Below are positions 1 through 8,305 of a DNA stretch of 20,209 bases, piece by piece. Source of the stretch: 2-01-FULL-40-42 sp964349415 (lineage in GTDB: Bacteria > Patescibacteriota > Microgenomatia > UBA1406 > GWC2-37-13); contig CAYGGJ010000010.1 of assembly GCA_964349415.1 (NCBI GenBank), positions 1 to 20,209 on the forward strand, read 5' to 3'. A program made the position numbers and the translations under genes. Every line of letters starts with the position of its first letter. Position 1 is the first letter of the stretch. The notes beneath the pieces are model-generated. The model was not told where the DNA came from and made no database searches. It saw nothing but the letters and a program-made list of their open reading frames with translations.

Positions 1-190
1 ATATAAAAGTGTTTAAAAAAAATAGCCCGTTCATGAGAAGAGGAATGAGAAAAATCAGCCACCATTCAGCAAGCTGAGACTCTCCTTGAGACTGTGAGTA
101 AAAGAGAGGAATTTGAGGTGGAAGAGAGCGACTTTTAAACAAAAGTATGAGGAGCATGAGTATGTTTGAAGAAAGCAGTGCGAGGGGCAT
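1..190 (-). CDS. small membrane protein of unknown function, 3' part beyond the window
   Basis: An open frame starts with ATG at 190-188, only 4 bases after the glyA stop, and stays open for 63 codons to the left edge. The product begins MPLALLSSNILMLLILLF, a hydrophobic segment, continues through a polar stretch containing LPPQIPLFYS, and enters a second hydrophobic segment starting at about residue 43 (WWLIFLIPLLMN). The LPP-x-IPLFYS element after a first membrane helix resembles, from memory, short uncharacterised membrane proteins seen repeatedly in CPR genomes; no function can be given. The tight spacing suggests it is co-transcribed and translationally coupled with glyA. The C-terminus is not visible, so length and family cannot be fixed. 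Confidence 0.6.
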   Translation of the reverse strand, partial: MPLALLSSNILMLLILLFKSRSLPPQIPLFYSQSQGESQLAEWWLIFLIPLLMNGLFFLNTFI

Positions 191-194
191 ATTT

Positions 195-1526
195 TTAGTA
201 GGTTTCCTTCACCGGAAATTTTTTACAAAGTAAAAGCACCTCTTTTTTTAGAGAAGGAACCGATCGGAGACTTTCTATCAGTTTTTTTCTCGTCTCTTTT
301 CGCTTTTCGTCATCGCTTGTTAGTTTAAGTACTTTTTTAGTTTCCAGAAGATTCTCAACGAGAACATCCATGAAGGACGCGATTTGTTTCATCTCCTTTT
401 CTTTCATACCGCGACTGGTAATTCCCGGTGTTCCCAATCTGATCCCCGAGGGATAAAATGGGGGATTGGGATCAAAAGGAACGGCATTTCTATTTAAAAC
501 TATTCCGATTGCCTCTAAAGCTTCTGCCACCGTGTTTCCAAGAAGGCCTTTGTTTCGAAGATCAATAAGTATAAGATGACTGTCTGTTCCACCCGATACA
601 AGGGTAAATCCACGAGAAAGCAATTCTTTTGCGAGAGTTTTTGCATTTGTTACAACCTGCTTAGCATACGACTTAAATCTTGGTTCGGCAGCTTCTTTAA
701 GAGCGACTGCGATACCTGCTATGGTATTTTCATGAGGTCCTCCCTGAAGTCCCGGAAAAACTGCCTTATCAATTTTTTCCATTATCTTTTCATCTTTCTT
801 GAGGCCTTTTTTTGTGACAAGAATCATGGCTCCCCGAGGACCGCGTAAAGATTTATGCGTGGTAGTCATCATTACATGAACATATGAGGCGGGTGATGGA
901 TAGGCTCCTCCTACAATAAGACCGGATATATGAGAAATGTCAGCCAAAAGATACGCTCCCATCTCATCTGCTATCTGGCTGAATTTTTTCCAGTTTATGA
1001 TTCGAGGATACGCAGTAGTCCCCGCAATAATTACCTTAGGTTTTGTTTTTTTTGCCAAGATACGAATTTGTTGATAATCAAGATACCCGTCTTTTCCCAC
1101 GTGGTACTGAACAGCTTTAAAAAACTTTCCGGTAAAAGAAACATTAGATCCATGTGTTAAATGTCCTCCCGAGTCAAGAGATAGTCCCATGATGGTATCG
1201 CCCGGTTTGCATACGGCAAGTAGTATCGCAAGATTAGCCGGAGAACCGGAATATGGTTGTACGTTAGCGCAATCAACACCAAATAAATTTTTGGCACGCA
1301 GCGCTGCAAGTTGCTCTACTTTATCGACAAATCCTTGACCCTGGTAGTACCTGCGATGAGGATACCCTTCTGCATATTTGTTGCCGAATGAAGATGAGAC
1401 GGCTTCCTCCACGGCTCGTGAAGCAATGTTCTCGGAGGGTATCATCATGAGAGTTGTCTCTTGTCTCTGATTTTCTTTATCGACAAGATCAGAAACCTGT
1501 GGATCAACCTTCTTAAGATGTTTCAT
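195..1526 (-). CDS. glyA: serine hydroxymethyltransferase
   Basis: PLP-dependent cytosolic enzyme interconverting serine plus tetrahydrofolate with glycine plus 5,10-methylene-tetrahydrofolate, the main source of one-carbon units. The 443-residue product is full length, slightly longer than the usual 415-430. Family landmarks are in order: MMIPSENIAS (27-36), NKYAEGYPHRRYY (49-61), SGSPANLA (93-100), the DISH motif (196-199) that contacts PLP, and TTTHKSLRGPRG (221-232), where K225 should form the Schiff base. The C-terminal LGTPGITSRG motif is also present. It sits downstream of a GT-C glycosyltransferase and 4 bases before a small membrane protein, with no pathway link apparent. A TATAAT box 7 bases before the ATG suggests its own promoter. 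Confidence 0.97.
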   Translation of the reverse strand: MKHLKKVDPQVSDLVDKENQRQETTLMMIPSENIASRAVEEAVSSSFGNKYAEGYPHRRYYQGQGFVDKVEQLAALRAKNLFGVDCANVQPYSGSPANLAILLAVCKPGDTIMGLSLDSGGHLTHGSNVSFTGKFFKAVQYHVGKDGYLDYQQIRILAKKTKPKVIIAGTTAYPRIINWKKFSQIADEMGAYLLADISHISGLIVGGAYPSPASYVHVMMTTTHKSLRGPRGAMILVTKKGLKKDEKIMEKIDKAVFPGLQGGPHENTIAGIAVALKEAAEPRFKSYAKQVVTNAKTLAKELLSRGFTLVSGGTDSHLILIDLRNKGLLGNTVAEALEAIGIVLNRNAVPFDPNPPFYPSGIRLGTPGITSRGMKEKEMKQIASFMDVLVENLLETKKVLKLTSDDEKRKETRKKLIESLRSVPSLKKEVLLLCKKFPVKETY

Positions 1527-1533
1527 GACCTAT

Positions 1534-1539
1534 ATTATA
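1534..1539 (-). promoter_or_regulatory. -10 box of glyA, leaderless geometry
   Basis: On the minus strand a perfect TATAAT is followed by 7 bases and then the glyA ATG, placing the expected transcription start at or next to the A of the start codon. No convincing -35 element or extended -10 TG is visible, so the call rests on the perfect -10 and its position in the 23-base spacer. Confidence 0.45.
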
Positions 1540-1549
1540 GACGAACTAC

Positions 1550-2863
1550 CTAATAAAGCGCTTGAATCGAATAGGAAACATTTTCATTCAATACAAAAGC
1601 CTTGTTTGGATAATAGGGAAGAGTATTCACGATTTTATAACTAGGGATAAGAATCTTTCCCGTGTATGCGGGTATCTCTCCATAATTTTTAGAATATATG
1701 AAGACTCTATCAGGATAAAAATAATACTGAGCGGTAAAAAAATCCAACTCATTAGTTACGTACAGGGGCTCATCGTTTTTGGCAAGAGTTTTAATTTCAT
1801 CGATAGTATTTTTAATCGGCACCTTTGTCCTATTTTCAACATGAAGTTTTATATAAAAAGAAGAATAAGCTATGAGAATTACAACGAGTATAAATTTCGC
1901 AGCGCGCGGGAATTCATCTAGTATGTATATAAGAAGTAAAGTAAAGCCCACAGATGATGCGATAAGATACCGGGGAAGAAACAAGGGTTTTACAAAAGAG
2001 AGTCCGAAGGTAATAAATACGGGTACAAAAGCCCAAGAGGTAAGAAGTAAGTAGATGTCGCGGTAATCTCCTTTTTGTTTTCTCACTTTATAAAGTCCGT
2101 ACAAAGGAATAATGTTGAGAAGAATGGTGAGGCCCCATAAGTACTTATTGAAAAATCTAAAACCGAATTCATAACCAGTATAAAGAAGAGTAGGCATATG
2201 GTTATATGTATCAAATGCCGGTTTAAGAATCCAGAATCCTCCAGAGGCTGCTTTGTGGACCGACAGTACGTATATGAGCCACGGCGAGAAGAGAAGTATG
2301 GCCATAAGAATCTGTTTATAATCCTTCACTTTCGCCTTTTTATTAAGAAAGTGAGAGGTTGCAATATATACCAGCTGTGAAGCTACGACAAGTAGCATGA
2401 AGTAGTGAGTGAATAGACCCAGTACCGTAGCAAATATGTATAGTTTGCTTCTTTCTTTTTTTAAACAATACCATGAAAGTGTGGCAAAAAATGCAAGCAT
2501 TGCGTACATGCGGGCTTCAAAGGCGTTGTAAAGTAGGAGAGGGTTTAAGAAAAACAGGATTATGTAGAGATGTGCTTTTTTGGCTGAGAATTTAAAAATG
2601 TGCTCCAGGATAAGAAAGGCAACGATGGCAGTTCCTGCATAAAACAATAGAGAAAGACTCCGGAGAGCAATTTCTGAAGACCCGAAAAGCCTCATCCACA
2701 TACTTACAACTAAATAATAAAAAGGCGGGTTAAAGTCTTGTGCAGTGAGTGTGAGTATTTTTCCAAAAGGTAGCCGTGCTATAACATAGGTGAAAGCCTC
2801 ATCGCGCCAAAAGTTTTGAACAAAATACGTTAAGGGAGTTTTAGTAAATAAAAAAGTCAACAT
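1550..2863 (-). CDS. GT-C type membrane glycosyltransferase (PMT/ArnT-like)
   Basis: Polytopic membrane protein of 437 residues that probably transfers a sugar from a polyprenyl-phosphate donor on the outer face of the cytoplasmic membrane. The evidence is the GT-C signature near the N-terminus: WRDEAF (19-24) with the acidic DE pair in the first extracytoplasmic loop, and AQDFNPPFYY (41-50), the D-x-x-PP-x-YY motif of this superfamily. About nine to eleven hydrophobic segments follow to about residue 350, then a roughly 90-residue soluble C-terminal domain. Acceptor and sugar cannot be read from the sequence. It lies directly downstream of a processive-type GT2, so both may act on one cell-surface glycan. 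Family assignment is firm, specific function unknown. Confidence 0.8.
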   Translation of the reverse strand: MLTFLFTKTPLTYFVQNFWRDEAFTYVIARLPFGKILTLTAQDFNPPFYYLVVSMWMRLFGSSEIALRSLSLLFYAGTAIVAFLILEHIFKFSAKKAHLYIILFFLNPLLLYNAFEARMYAMLAFFATLSWYCLKKERSKLYIFATVLGLFTHYFMLLVVASQLVYIATSHFLNKKAKVKDYKQILMAILLFSPWLIYVLSVHKAASGGFWILKPAFDTYNHMPTLLYTGYEFGFRFFNKYLWGLTILLNIIPLYGLYKVRKQKGDYRDIYLLLTSWAFVPVFITFGLSFVKPLFLPRYLIASSVGFTLLLIYILDEFPRAAKFILVVILIAYSSFYIKLHVENRTKVPIKNTIDEIKTLAKNDEPLYVTNELDFFTAQYYFYPDRVFIYSKNYGEIPAYTGKILIPSYKIVNTLPYYPNKAFVLNENVSYSIQALY

Positions 2864-2885
2864 ATTGTTTGCGAAAGAATAAAAA

Positions 2886-2915
2886 AGTATACAAAAGTTA
2901 CACTTTTTCCGTCAC
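2886..2915 (-). promoter_or_regulatory. possible promoter of the GT-C gene
   Basis: On the minus strand GTGACG (2915-2910) and TATACT (2891-2886) are separated by 18 bases. The -35 matches four of six consensus bases and the -10 five of six. The start would lie about 15 bases before the ATG at 2863. The element overlaps the 3' end of the upstream GT2 gene. Weak by itself in an AT-rich genome. Confidence 0.3.
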
Positions 2916-4376
2916 CTTATATTTTAATTTTTTTCCTAAAATAATTCGAGTATGCGCTTCCAATGCAGGTAACGATGAGAGCACAAATGAAACTATCGGT
3001 AACAGGTACCATTGAACAACGAGAAGAGGGATATTGTAGAGCTTCGTTTTTTGAGAGAGTCTTTTTCTTAACTTTACATCAATATACGTATATACGAAAA
3101 GAAGGACTGTTGAAACCGTCAGAATGAAACTTGTCAGCTGGGGAAGAAGAAATCCGAGGACAGTGCGCTTAAAGACTGGATTAACAAGAGGAGGAATAAG
3201 ACCGCTTACGGTTAATATAAAAAATGAGGTCGGCCATAAAAGATGAGTTTCAATCAATAGTAGGATTTTCTTGATCTTGACCCATGGTTTTATATGCGGA
3301 GTAAGGAAGGATTGCTGAAGAGCATATCCGATGTCCGACACGCCCCATGCCCACCGTTTTTCCTGTTCATATCGGTTCATCAGTGTCTTTATGAAAGTGC
3401 CGGAATAAACAGCGTCACCGGAAACTATAGTATATAGAGGGAGGGTTTTTACCTTATCTCCAAATTTAAAGAAGGCCTGAAAGTAAATATGCCAATCTTC
3501 GGGAATGATATCTACATCCCAAAAACCGACCTGCTTCAAAAGCCATAAACTTGACGAATAGGTGGAAATTTGGATGAGGCTTTCCCCTTTTGAAACAAAT
3601 GCCAACCGTAAAATAGAAGAGAGCGTAGCCTGCATCCGGACAACAAAGGGAATCTGTAAGAAGTTGTTATATAACATAACGGGCGCCCAGTAGAAATGAT
3701 ATTGTCTGTCTTTGTCGCGTAAGTATTCGTAGGTTAGGTATGAAAAGTAATTTTTCGGAAGAAGGCTGTCTGCATCACAAATCGTAACGACCACCTTTTC
3801 AGATTTTATTCCCCTTTCTTCATAAAGTTTGTCTATCTCTTTTGCCGCATATGCCTGGTTGCTCGCCTTACCCGCTACTTCGTTCTCCTGAAGTTCATGA
3901 TAAGTAACTATGGTTTCTTTAAAAAATGAGCCAAATTTTTTCTTGAGGGAGAGTGCTTTTTGAGGTCCGTCTTCTTCCCGGGTTTCAAAGGCAAGGATCA
4001 ACGAAATGGTTTTATGCGGATAATCTGATTGGGTCATTGCCCGTAAGGTATCTTCCAGTTTATGTAGGGGTTCTTTATATGTAGGTATAATTACTACATG
4101 CTCGATATCCGCGCTTTTTTTGATAGCCATAACTTTTTTTCTGTAGGAAATCCGGCGGTGAAAAAGAATCATCTGGTATGAAAGCACGGAGTAGTAGACA
4201 GTCACAGCTGACTTGTAAAAAAAATAAAGGTCAAAGGCAATAATGAAATATGCTACTACCGCAGGATGAAATGGGGAAAGCCATAGCGGGAGAGTGATGA
4301 CGAGCCATGTCATGACCGGTACAAACATTTCAAACAATCGAATGAAGAATTTCGATCTTCCTATCCGCTCAGACAT
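2898..4376 (-). CDS. cellulose-synthase-like family 2 glycosyltransferase
   Basis: Membrane glycosyltransferase of 492 residues that uses a nucleotide sugar in the cytoplasm. Two hydrophobic segments (about 16-35 and 37-60) precede the GT-A domain. The GT2 motifs are in order: PTYKEP (98-103), DAD (201-203, nucleotide-sugar and metal binding), EDW (293-295, catalytic base region) and QEKRW (338-342), the Q-x-x-RW signature of processive enzymes such as cellulose and hyaluronan synthases. Three or four further membrane segments (about 370-470) follow, as expected for a channel-forming synthase. No PilZ domain is visible. The polymer is unknown; processivity is inferred only from the motif. The TATAAT box 5 bases before ATG suggests leaderless expression. 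Confidence 0.85.
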   Translation of the reverse strand: MSERIGRSKFFIRLFEMFVPVMTWLVITLPLWLSPFHPAVVAYFIIAFDLYFFYKSAVTVYYSVLSYQMILFHRRISYRKKVMAIKKSADIEHVVIIPTYKEPLHKLEDTLRAMTQSDYPHKTISLILAFETREEDGPQKALSLKKKFGSFFKETIVTYHELQENEVAGKASNQAYAAKEIDKLYEERGIKSEKVVVTICDADSLLPKNYFSYLTYEYLRDKDRQYHFYWAPVMLYNNFLQIPFVVRMQATLSSILRLAFVSKGESLIQISTYSSSLWLLKQVGFWDVDIIPEDWHIYFQAFFKFGDKVKTLPLYTIVSGDAVYSGTFIKTLMNRYEQEKRWAWGVSDIGYALQQSFLTPHIKPWVKIKKILLLIETHLLWPTSFFILTVSGLIPPLVNPVFKRTVLGFLLPQLTSFILTVSTVLLFVYTYIDVKLRKRLSQKTKLYNIPLLVVQWYLLPIVSFVLSSLPALEAHTRIILGKKLKYKVTEKV

Positions 4377-4381
4377 AGGTT

Positions 4382-4390
4382 ATTATACCA
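4382..4390 (-). promoter_or_regulatory. extended -10 promoter of the GT2 gene, leaderless geometry
   Basis: The minus strand reads TGGTATAAT, a perfect -10 with the TGn extension, then five bases (AACCT) and the ATG at 4376. The predicted start falls on or within a base of the start codon. No -35 match is seen at 16-18 bases, which an extended -10 promoter can tolerate. The site spans the 14-base gap after the helicase stop. Confidence 0.5.
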
Positions 4391-7345
4391 TTACTGCCAA
4401 GCTTCGCAGATCATTCTAAAAGGACAAAAGTCACACCACGGCCCGACGTGAGGAGTATATTCCTGTGCTTTTATTTTTCCAACGACTTCCTTTATTTTTA
4501 CTTTTACGTTAGCTACATCTTGCGCTGTTTTTTGCATAGTGATTTTAGCCGGTTCCTGAAGATAGTAAAATGTAAGATGAACTTTATGCGCCTCTTTTCC
4601 GTAAAGATTTTTGTCGGAGGCGGCAAGTAGATAAATTGAAAGCTGCAAGGAATCCCTTAATTTTTTTTCTTCGGGTTTTCTCCCGGTTTTATAATCAATA
4701 ATTTCAATCTCATCCTTCCCACGAAGATCCACCCGGTCGATCTTCCCGGTTACCATAATTCCATCAACCTTTATTTTAAAAGGTCTTTCGACATCTATGA
4801 TTCCGGCACTTTTCTTATGAAAAGTCTTGAAGTAGGTTTTAAGCATATGGTCTCCTTCTTTTTTCATCCGGTCTTCGTGACTCTTGGAAAGAAATCCAAC
4901 AGGAACCCAGGAAGTCCGATAATATGCAATAAGGGTTTCTAGCGTTGTTTTTCTTTTGTTGATTACATCCTGATAAAAAAGCTGAAGCGCATTGTGGATT
5001 GAGGTTCCAAATGACGCTGCAGCACCTGCGGGAGTAGGCACTCGAAGAACATATTGATACTTATACCTTAAAGGACAGAGCATATAGGTCTCAAGTTGTG
5101 AGAAAGAGAACTTGGTAGGAATAGCTTCTTCTTTCACTAATGATTCGGCGGCGGCTTTTTTATACTCAAACATTACAAGTTGTTTTTTTTCTTCATCTCT
5201 TTTCCAAAGCGCTTTAGAAACAACGTCTTCCCCGAGAGTCTCAACTATAAACGGAGATATCCGGCGCTCACGTTTACCACCGGCATAGTATTGAGCAGAG
5301 GTGAGAAATACATAATCCATAGCACGGGTAAGGCCTACATAAAACAGTCTCCGCTCCTCCAGAAGATGTGGATTGTTACTCGGCAAAATCTCCTTTATCA
5401 AAGAAGTAGGGATCGGGATTTTTTCCCTTTGCTCGCGGGTCGGAAAACGTTCCTGAGTAAGATTTACTAAAAATACGATTGGAAATTCCAGTCCTTTAGA
5501 TGAATGGACAGTGAGAATATTTACGGCATTATATAAAGAGAGGTCGTCGAAAGAGGCGAGTGGTGATTCTCCTAACTCCATGCTCATCTTAATAAAATCA
5601 ACGACTGCAAAAACAGATGCATCTTCATGTTCCAGCTCGTACCTCTTTACCTTATCGAAAAACTTTGAAATATTAAGACTTACTTTTTCGTCTTTCGAAG
5701 TCTGAAAATTAGCAAGTTTATCCAGGTATCCTGTACTTTCCAGAAAATAATAAAGTATCTGTCCGGCGGTTTCTTTTCTGAGGGAAGTCAAATGCGAAGA
5801 AGTCATATTGAAAATTTCACCAAGTTTTTTATATGTGTTTTTTTTAATCGTGGGCAAATATTTTTTATAGACGGAAAAATGTTCTTGATAAAATTTTGTA
5901 TCGGTAAATCCGAGAGATACTTCAATTGCCTGGAAAAGCGAGAGGGTTGTGCGGTGAGCAAAAGACACTAAGGAAGCCAGGTCGTTTTTATCAATATCCA
6001 ATATGTCCATGGATAAAACTCGGTACAAAGAAACAGAATCATCTACATCTGAAAGAAAAGTCAGGTAGGCAATCAGATCTTTTACCTCCGGCTGTTTAAA
6101 CAGCATTCCCGGTCCCAGAAATTGAAATGGAATTCCCTTTTGAGCAAGGGCCCTGACGAAAGGATCGGCATGATTGTTTGCTCTCACTAAAATTGCAAAA
6201 TCCGAGTATTTGTATTTTTTTTCAGAAACCAGCTTTTTAATCTGAGTACCTACGGAATCTGCTTCATTCTCCACGCGGATTGAGGGGAGGAAACGTATTC
6301 TTTTCACGTTTCTCTTCTCGGACTTTGGAATTCTTGCGGCTGTGAGTTTTTTAGAAATTCCCAGTTGTGATTCTAATGTGTCGGGATTATTGTTTTGAAT
6401 GAGCCGGTAGGAAGAATCCAGGATTTGTTGATAGGACCGGTAGTTTCTTTTAAGCGTAACTTGTTTAAGCTTTGGATAGTCGCGCTTTAAAGTCAAGATG
6501 TTTGATATGGAAGCACCTCTGAATTTATAGATTGCCTGCGAGTCGTCTCCGACTACGGTGAGTTTGGGATTATTTCTGGAAGGAGTAAAGAGTTTAATAA
6601 AAGCATATTGGGCCATGTTTGTGTCCTGGAATTCATCAATCATTATGTATTTAAACTGTCTTTGATATTTTGTGAGAATGTTTTTTCTTTTTGCAAAAAG
6701 TATGAGTAGGTAATACATAAGGTCAGCAAAGTCGAAGACGCCTTCTTTGATTTTGAGCTCCTGGTACCGTTTATAAGCATGAGCTAGTTCGCGGTACTTT
6801 TCCTTTTCAAGTGGTTCCGTGATCATAGCGCGTTGTGAAGTAGCCCATTCAAGATATGTTTCGGGACTTATGTTTTCGTCTCTGAGTCGTGAAAAATGAT
6901 CGACTAAAGACTCCAGAAATTTGTGAGGATTTCCCAGAGGCCTGAAGTATTTAAGCTTAAATAAAAACAGATTTTTCCTAAGGAAAAGTACCGTCTCGGC
7001 ATCAGTCATCAGCTTATAAGAAGGATTTAGTCCAATTTGAGAAGCTTCTTCCCTCAAGATCTTATCTGCAAACGAATGAAAGGTTGATATCCACATCTGA
7101 AAGTATCCATAAGGAAGCTCTTCATCCACCCGTTCTTCCATCTCTGTTGCGGCTTTTTCGGTAAAAGTAAGGGCAAGTATTTCATGCGGTCTAACACCCT
7201 TTTTCGTAATGAGCAGTTTTATTTTTTCCGTAATAACGGTAGTTTTTCCGGTTCCTGCGCCGGCAATAATAAGCAGTGGTCCCTTATTGTATTCTATTGC
7301 AGCTGATTGTTCGGGATTAAAACTCTTCTTGCGACCGGATTTCAT
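4391..7345 (-). CDS. UvrD/PcrA-family helicase fused to a RecB-like Fe-S nuclease
   Basis: ATP-driven superfamily 1A DNA helicase with a C-terminal nuclease, probably acting in double-strand-break end processing or repair. From the chosen ATG it has 984 residues. Helicase motifs: Walker A AGAGTGKTT (28-36), then DEFQDTN (Walker B), GDDSQAIYKFRGA (motif III), LKRNYRS (IV), TVHSSKGLEF (V) and RLFYVGLTRA (VI). The C-terminal 270 residues show the RecB-type PD-(D/E)XK elements: SQLETYMLCPLRYKY, GKIDRVD, IIDYKTG and QLSIYLLA. C971, C974 and C980 (C-x2-C-x5-C), with the cysteine of MLCPLRY, match the iron-sulfur staple of AddB/AdnB nucleases. A GTG six codons upstream (7363) is an alternative start; ATG fits the nearby extended -10 box better. 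Confidence 0.9.
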   Translation of the reverse strand: MKSGRKKSFNPEQSAAIEYNKGPLLIIAGAGTGKTTVITEKIKLLITKKGVRPHEILALTFTEKAATEMEERVDEELPYGYFQMWISTFHSFADKILREEASQIGLNPSYKLMTDAETVLFLRKNLFLFKLKYFRPLGNPHKFLESLVDHFSRLRDENISPETYLEWATSQRAMITEPLEKEKYRELAHAYKRYQELKIKEGVFDFADLMYYLLILFAKRKNILTKYQRQFKYIMIDEFQDTNMAQYAFIKLFTPSRNNPKLTVVGDDSQAIYKFRGASISNILTLKRDYPKLKQVTLKRNYRSYQQILDSSYRLIQNNNPDTLESQLGISKKLTAARIPKSEKRNVKRIRFLPSIRVENEADSVGTQIKKLVSEKKYKYSDFAILVRANNHADPFVRALAQKGIPFQFLGPGMLFKQPEVKDLIAYLTFLSDVDDSVSLYRVLSMDILDIDKNDLASLVSFAHRTTLSLFQAIEVSLGFTDTKFYQEHFSVYKKYLPTIKKNTYKKLGEIFNMTSSHLTSLRKETAGQILYYFLESTGYLDKLANFQTSKDEKVSLNISKFFDKVKRYELEHEDASVFAVVDFIKMSMELGESPLASFDDLSLYNAVNILTVHSSKGLEFPIVFLVNLTQERFPTREQREKIPIPTSLIKEILPSNNPHLLEERRLFYVGLTRAMDYVFLTSAQYYAGGKRERRISPFIVETLGEDVVSKALWKRDEEKKQLVMFEYKKAAAESLVKEEAIPTKFSFSQLETYMLCPLRYKYQYVLRVPTPAGAAASFGTSIHNALQLFYQDVINKRKTTLETLIAYYRTSWVPVGFLSKSHEDRMKKEGDHMLKTYFKTFHKKSAGIIDVERPFKIKVDGIMVTGKIDRVDLRGKDEIEIIDYKTGRKPEEKKLRDSLQLSIYLLAASDKNLYGKEAHKVHLTFYYLQEPAKITMQKTAQDVANVKVKIKEVVGKIKAQEYTPHVGPWCDFCPFRMICEAWQ

Positions 7346-7353
7346 AGCACCAA

Positions 7354-7362
7354 ATTGTAGCA
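7354..7362 (-). promoter_or_regulatory. extended -10 promoter of the helicase-nuclease gene
   Basis: The minus strand reads TGCTACAAT, an extended -10 with one mismatch to TATAAT, ending 8 bases before the ATG at 7345. The expected start lies 1-3 bases before that ATG. No -35 at suitable spacing is seen. If correct, it rules out the upstream GTG start, which overlaps this element. Confidence 0.4.
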
Positions 7363-7385
7363 CAAGAGAGAGGGGGCTAATTTTG

Positions 7386-8237
7386 TCAGTGCGTTCTATT
7401 ATGAGAGCGCGTTATAGGATCAAGATAGGCTTCGAATATTCCTGAAAAAATAAAGATAAAGGAAAGGATGAGGAAAATAAGGTGAATGATCGGGAATCTA
7501 GCAACCTCCGGTTTAAAAAGACAGAGGCAGTAGTCTATTACAACAGGAAGGGTTGTGGCATGCAGTGAAAGTTGAAAGCTTTTTGAAAGTCTCACTTTTC
7601 TCGCAAACATTTTAAAAATAAAGAAAGCAAGAAGAGTTATTACAAAAAAGTAAACGGCATAGAAAAGAGCAAAAACAAACGGCGCTATAAATATAAAAAA
7701 CACCAGGGATACTACAGAACCCATAGCAAGTAGATTCTTTAGGTCCGTTCGTAAATTGTCGACGTATTTTCTATCAATCTTCAAATCTTTCCCATAGGTT
7801 ATTTCTTTAAAAGACTTATTATTCTTTACGACGGCATTTGTGGAAGTAAATAAAAGGATGGAATTATAGGCTTGGATTTCATCCGAAGTAGCTGTTTCAT
7901 CGACTACTGCTATCAGTCTTTTTGTTTTTCCTACGTCAAGCCAATAAAGATAGGGTCTTTCAGAGTTGGTTCTGAGCATGCCGTTCTCAACCGTAATGAC
8001 AAGATCTTTGGGATATGCTTCTAATGAATCGGGGAGAGTATTCTTTAAGGAAAGATAGTTTGATTGTTGCAAGCGGATCAGAAAAAAAATAACGAAAAGG
8101 AAATTTGCGGTAAAAATCAATGTTAAAAAATATTTTCTGGAGAAAGAAAAGGGAGTTTTTATTAATTTGTGATAGTAATTAGCTTGAGGTAATAAGCTAT
8201 TGATAAAGATATGAAAAAAGGTCTTGACTTTTTGCAT
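7386..8237 (-). CDS. DUF1189-like membrane protein
   Basis: Membrane protein of 283 residues, function unknown. An amphipathic N-terminus (FFHIFINSLLPQANYYHKLI, residues 7-26) leads to a first membrane helix (about 34-53), a roughly 110-residue extracytoplasmic part containing the LPDSLEAYPKDLVITVENG region and PYLYWLDVG, and three or four C-terminal helices (about 170-270). This layout, with the F-x-x-F-x-N-S-L start and the PD-x-L...G-x-L segment, matches the DUF1189 family (also called MalA-like) as I remember it; no biochemical role is established. It is divergent from tuf and shares its control region. A TATGAT box 10 bases before ATG suggests a very short 5' leader. All family landmarks are intact; no signal peptide cleavage site is evident. 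Confidence 0.65.
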   Translation of the reverse strand: MQKVKTFFHIFINSLLPQANYYHKLIKTPFSFSRKYFLTLIFTANFLFVIFFLIRLQQSNYLSLKNTLPDSLEAYPKDLVITVENGMLRTNSERPYLYWLDVGKTKRLIAVVDETATSDEIQAYNSILLFTSTNAVVKNNKSFKEITYGKDLKIDRKYVDNLRTDLKNLLAMGSVVSLVFFIFIAPFVFALFYAVYFFVITLLAFFIFKMFARKVRLSKSFQLSLHATTLPVVIDYCLCLFKPEVARFPIIHLIFLILSFIFIFSGIFEAYLDPITRSHNRTH

Positions 8238-8247
8238 TTCTCAATTT

Positions 8248-8276
8248 ATCATAGATTTCTAAAGAGCGAAAATCAA
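8248..8276 (-). promoter_or_regulatory. promoter of the DUF1189-like gene
   Basis: On the minus strand TTGATT (8276-8271) and TATGAT (8253-8248) are separated by exactly 17 bases, matching four of six and five of six consensus bases. The start is expected near 8241, leaving only about 3 bases of 5' leader before the ATG at 8237. Confidence 0.55.
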
Positions 8277-8289
8277 CTGCATTTGAAAA

Positions 8290-8305
8290 AATCGCAGCGG
8301 CGATT
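8290..8305. repeat. inverted repeat between the divergent promoters
   Basis: AATCGC (8290-8295) and GCGATT (8300-8305) form a perfect 6-bp dyad around AGCG. Its right arm overlaps the tuf -35 box (8304-8309) and it lies 13 bases beyond the -35 of the divergent gene, so it could be an operator acting on tuf. No regulator can be named. On the minus strand the dyad is followed by T residues, so a weak terminator of antisense transcription is an alternative reading. Confidence 0.35.

Noticed and set aside
576..1160. Open frames on the plus strand opposite glyA, and similar antisense frames elsewhere (for example 14812-15226 and 19438-19756 on the minus strand)
   Set aside because: They are shadows of clearly identified genes, with no domain similarity or promoter context.
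7346..7363. GTG start of the helicase-nuclease, six codons upstream
   Set aside because: It overlaps a likely extended -10 box and adds no conserved sequence; all other genes here start with ATG. Not fully excluded.
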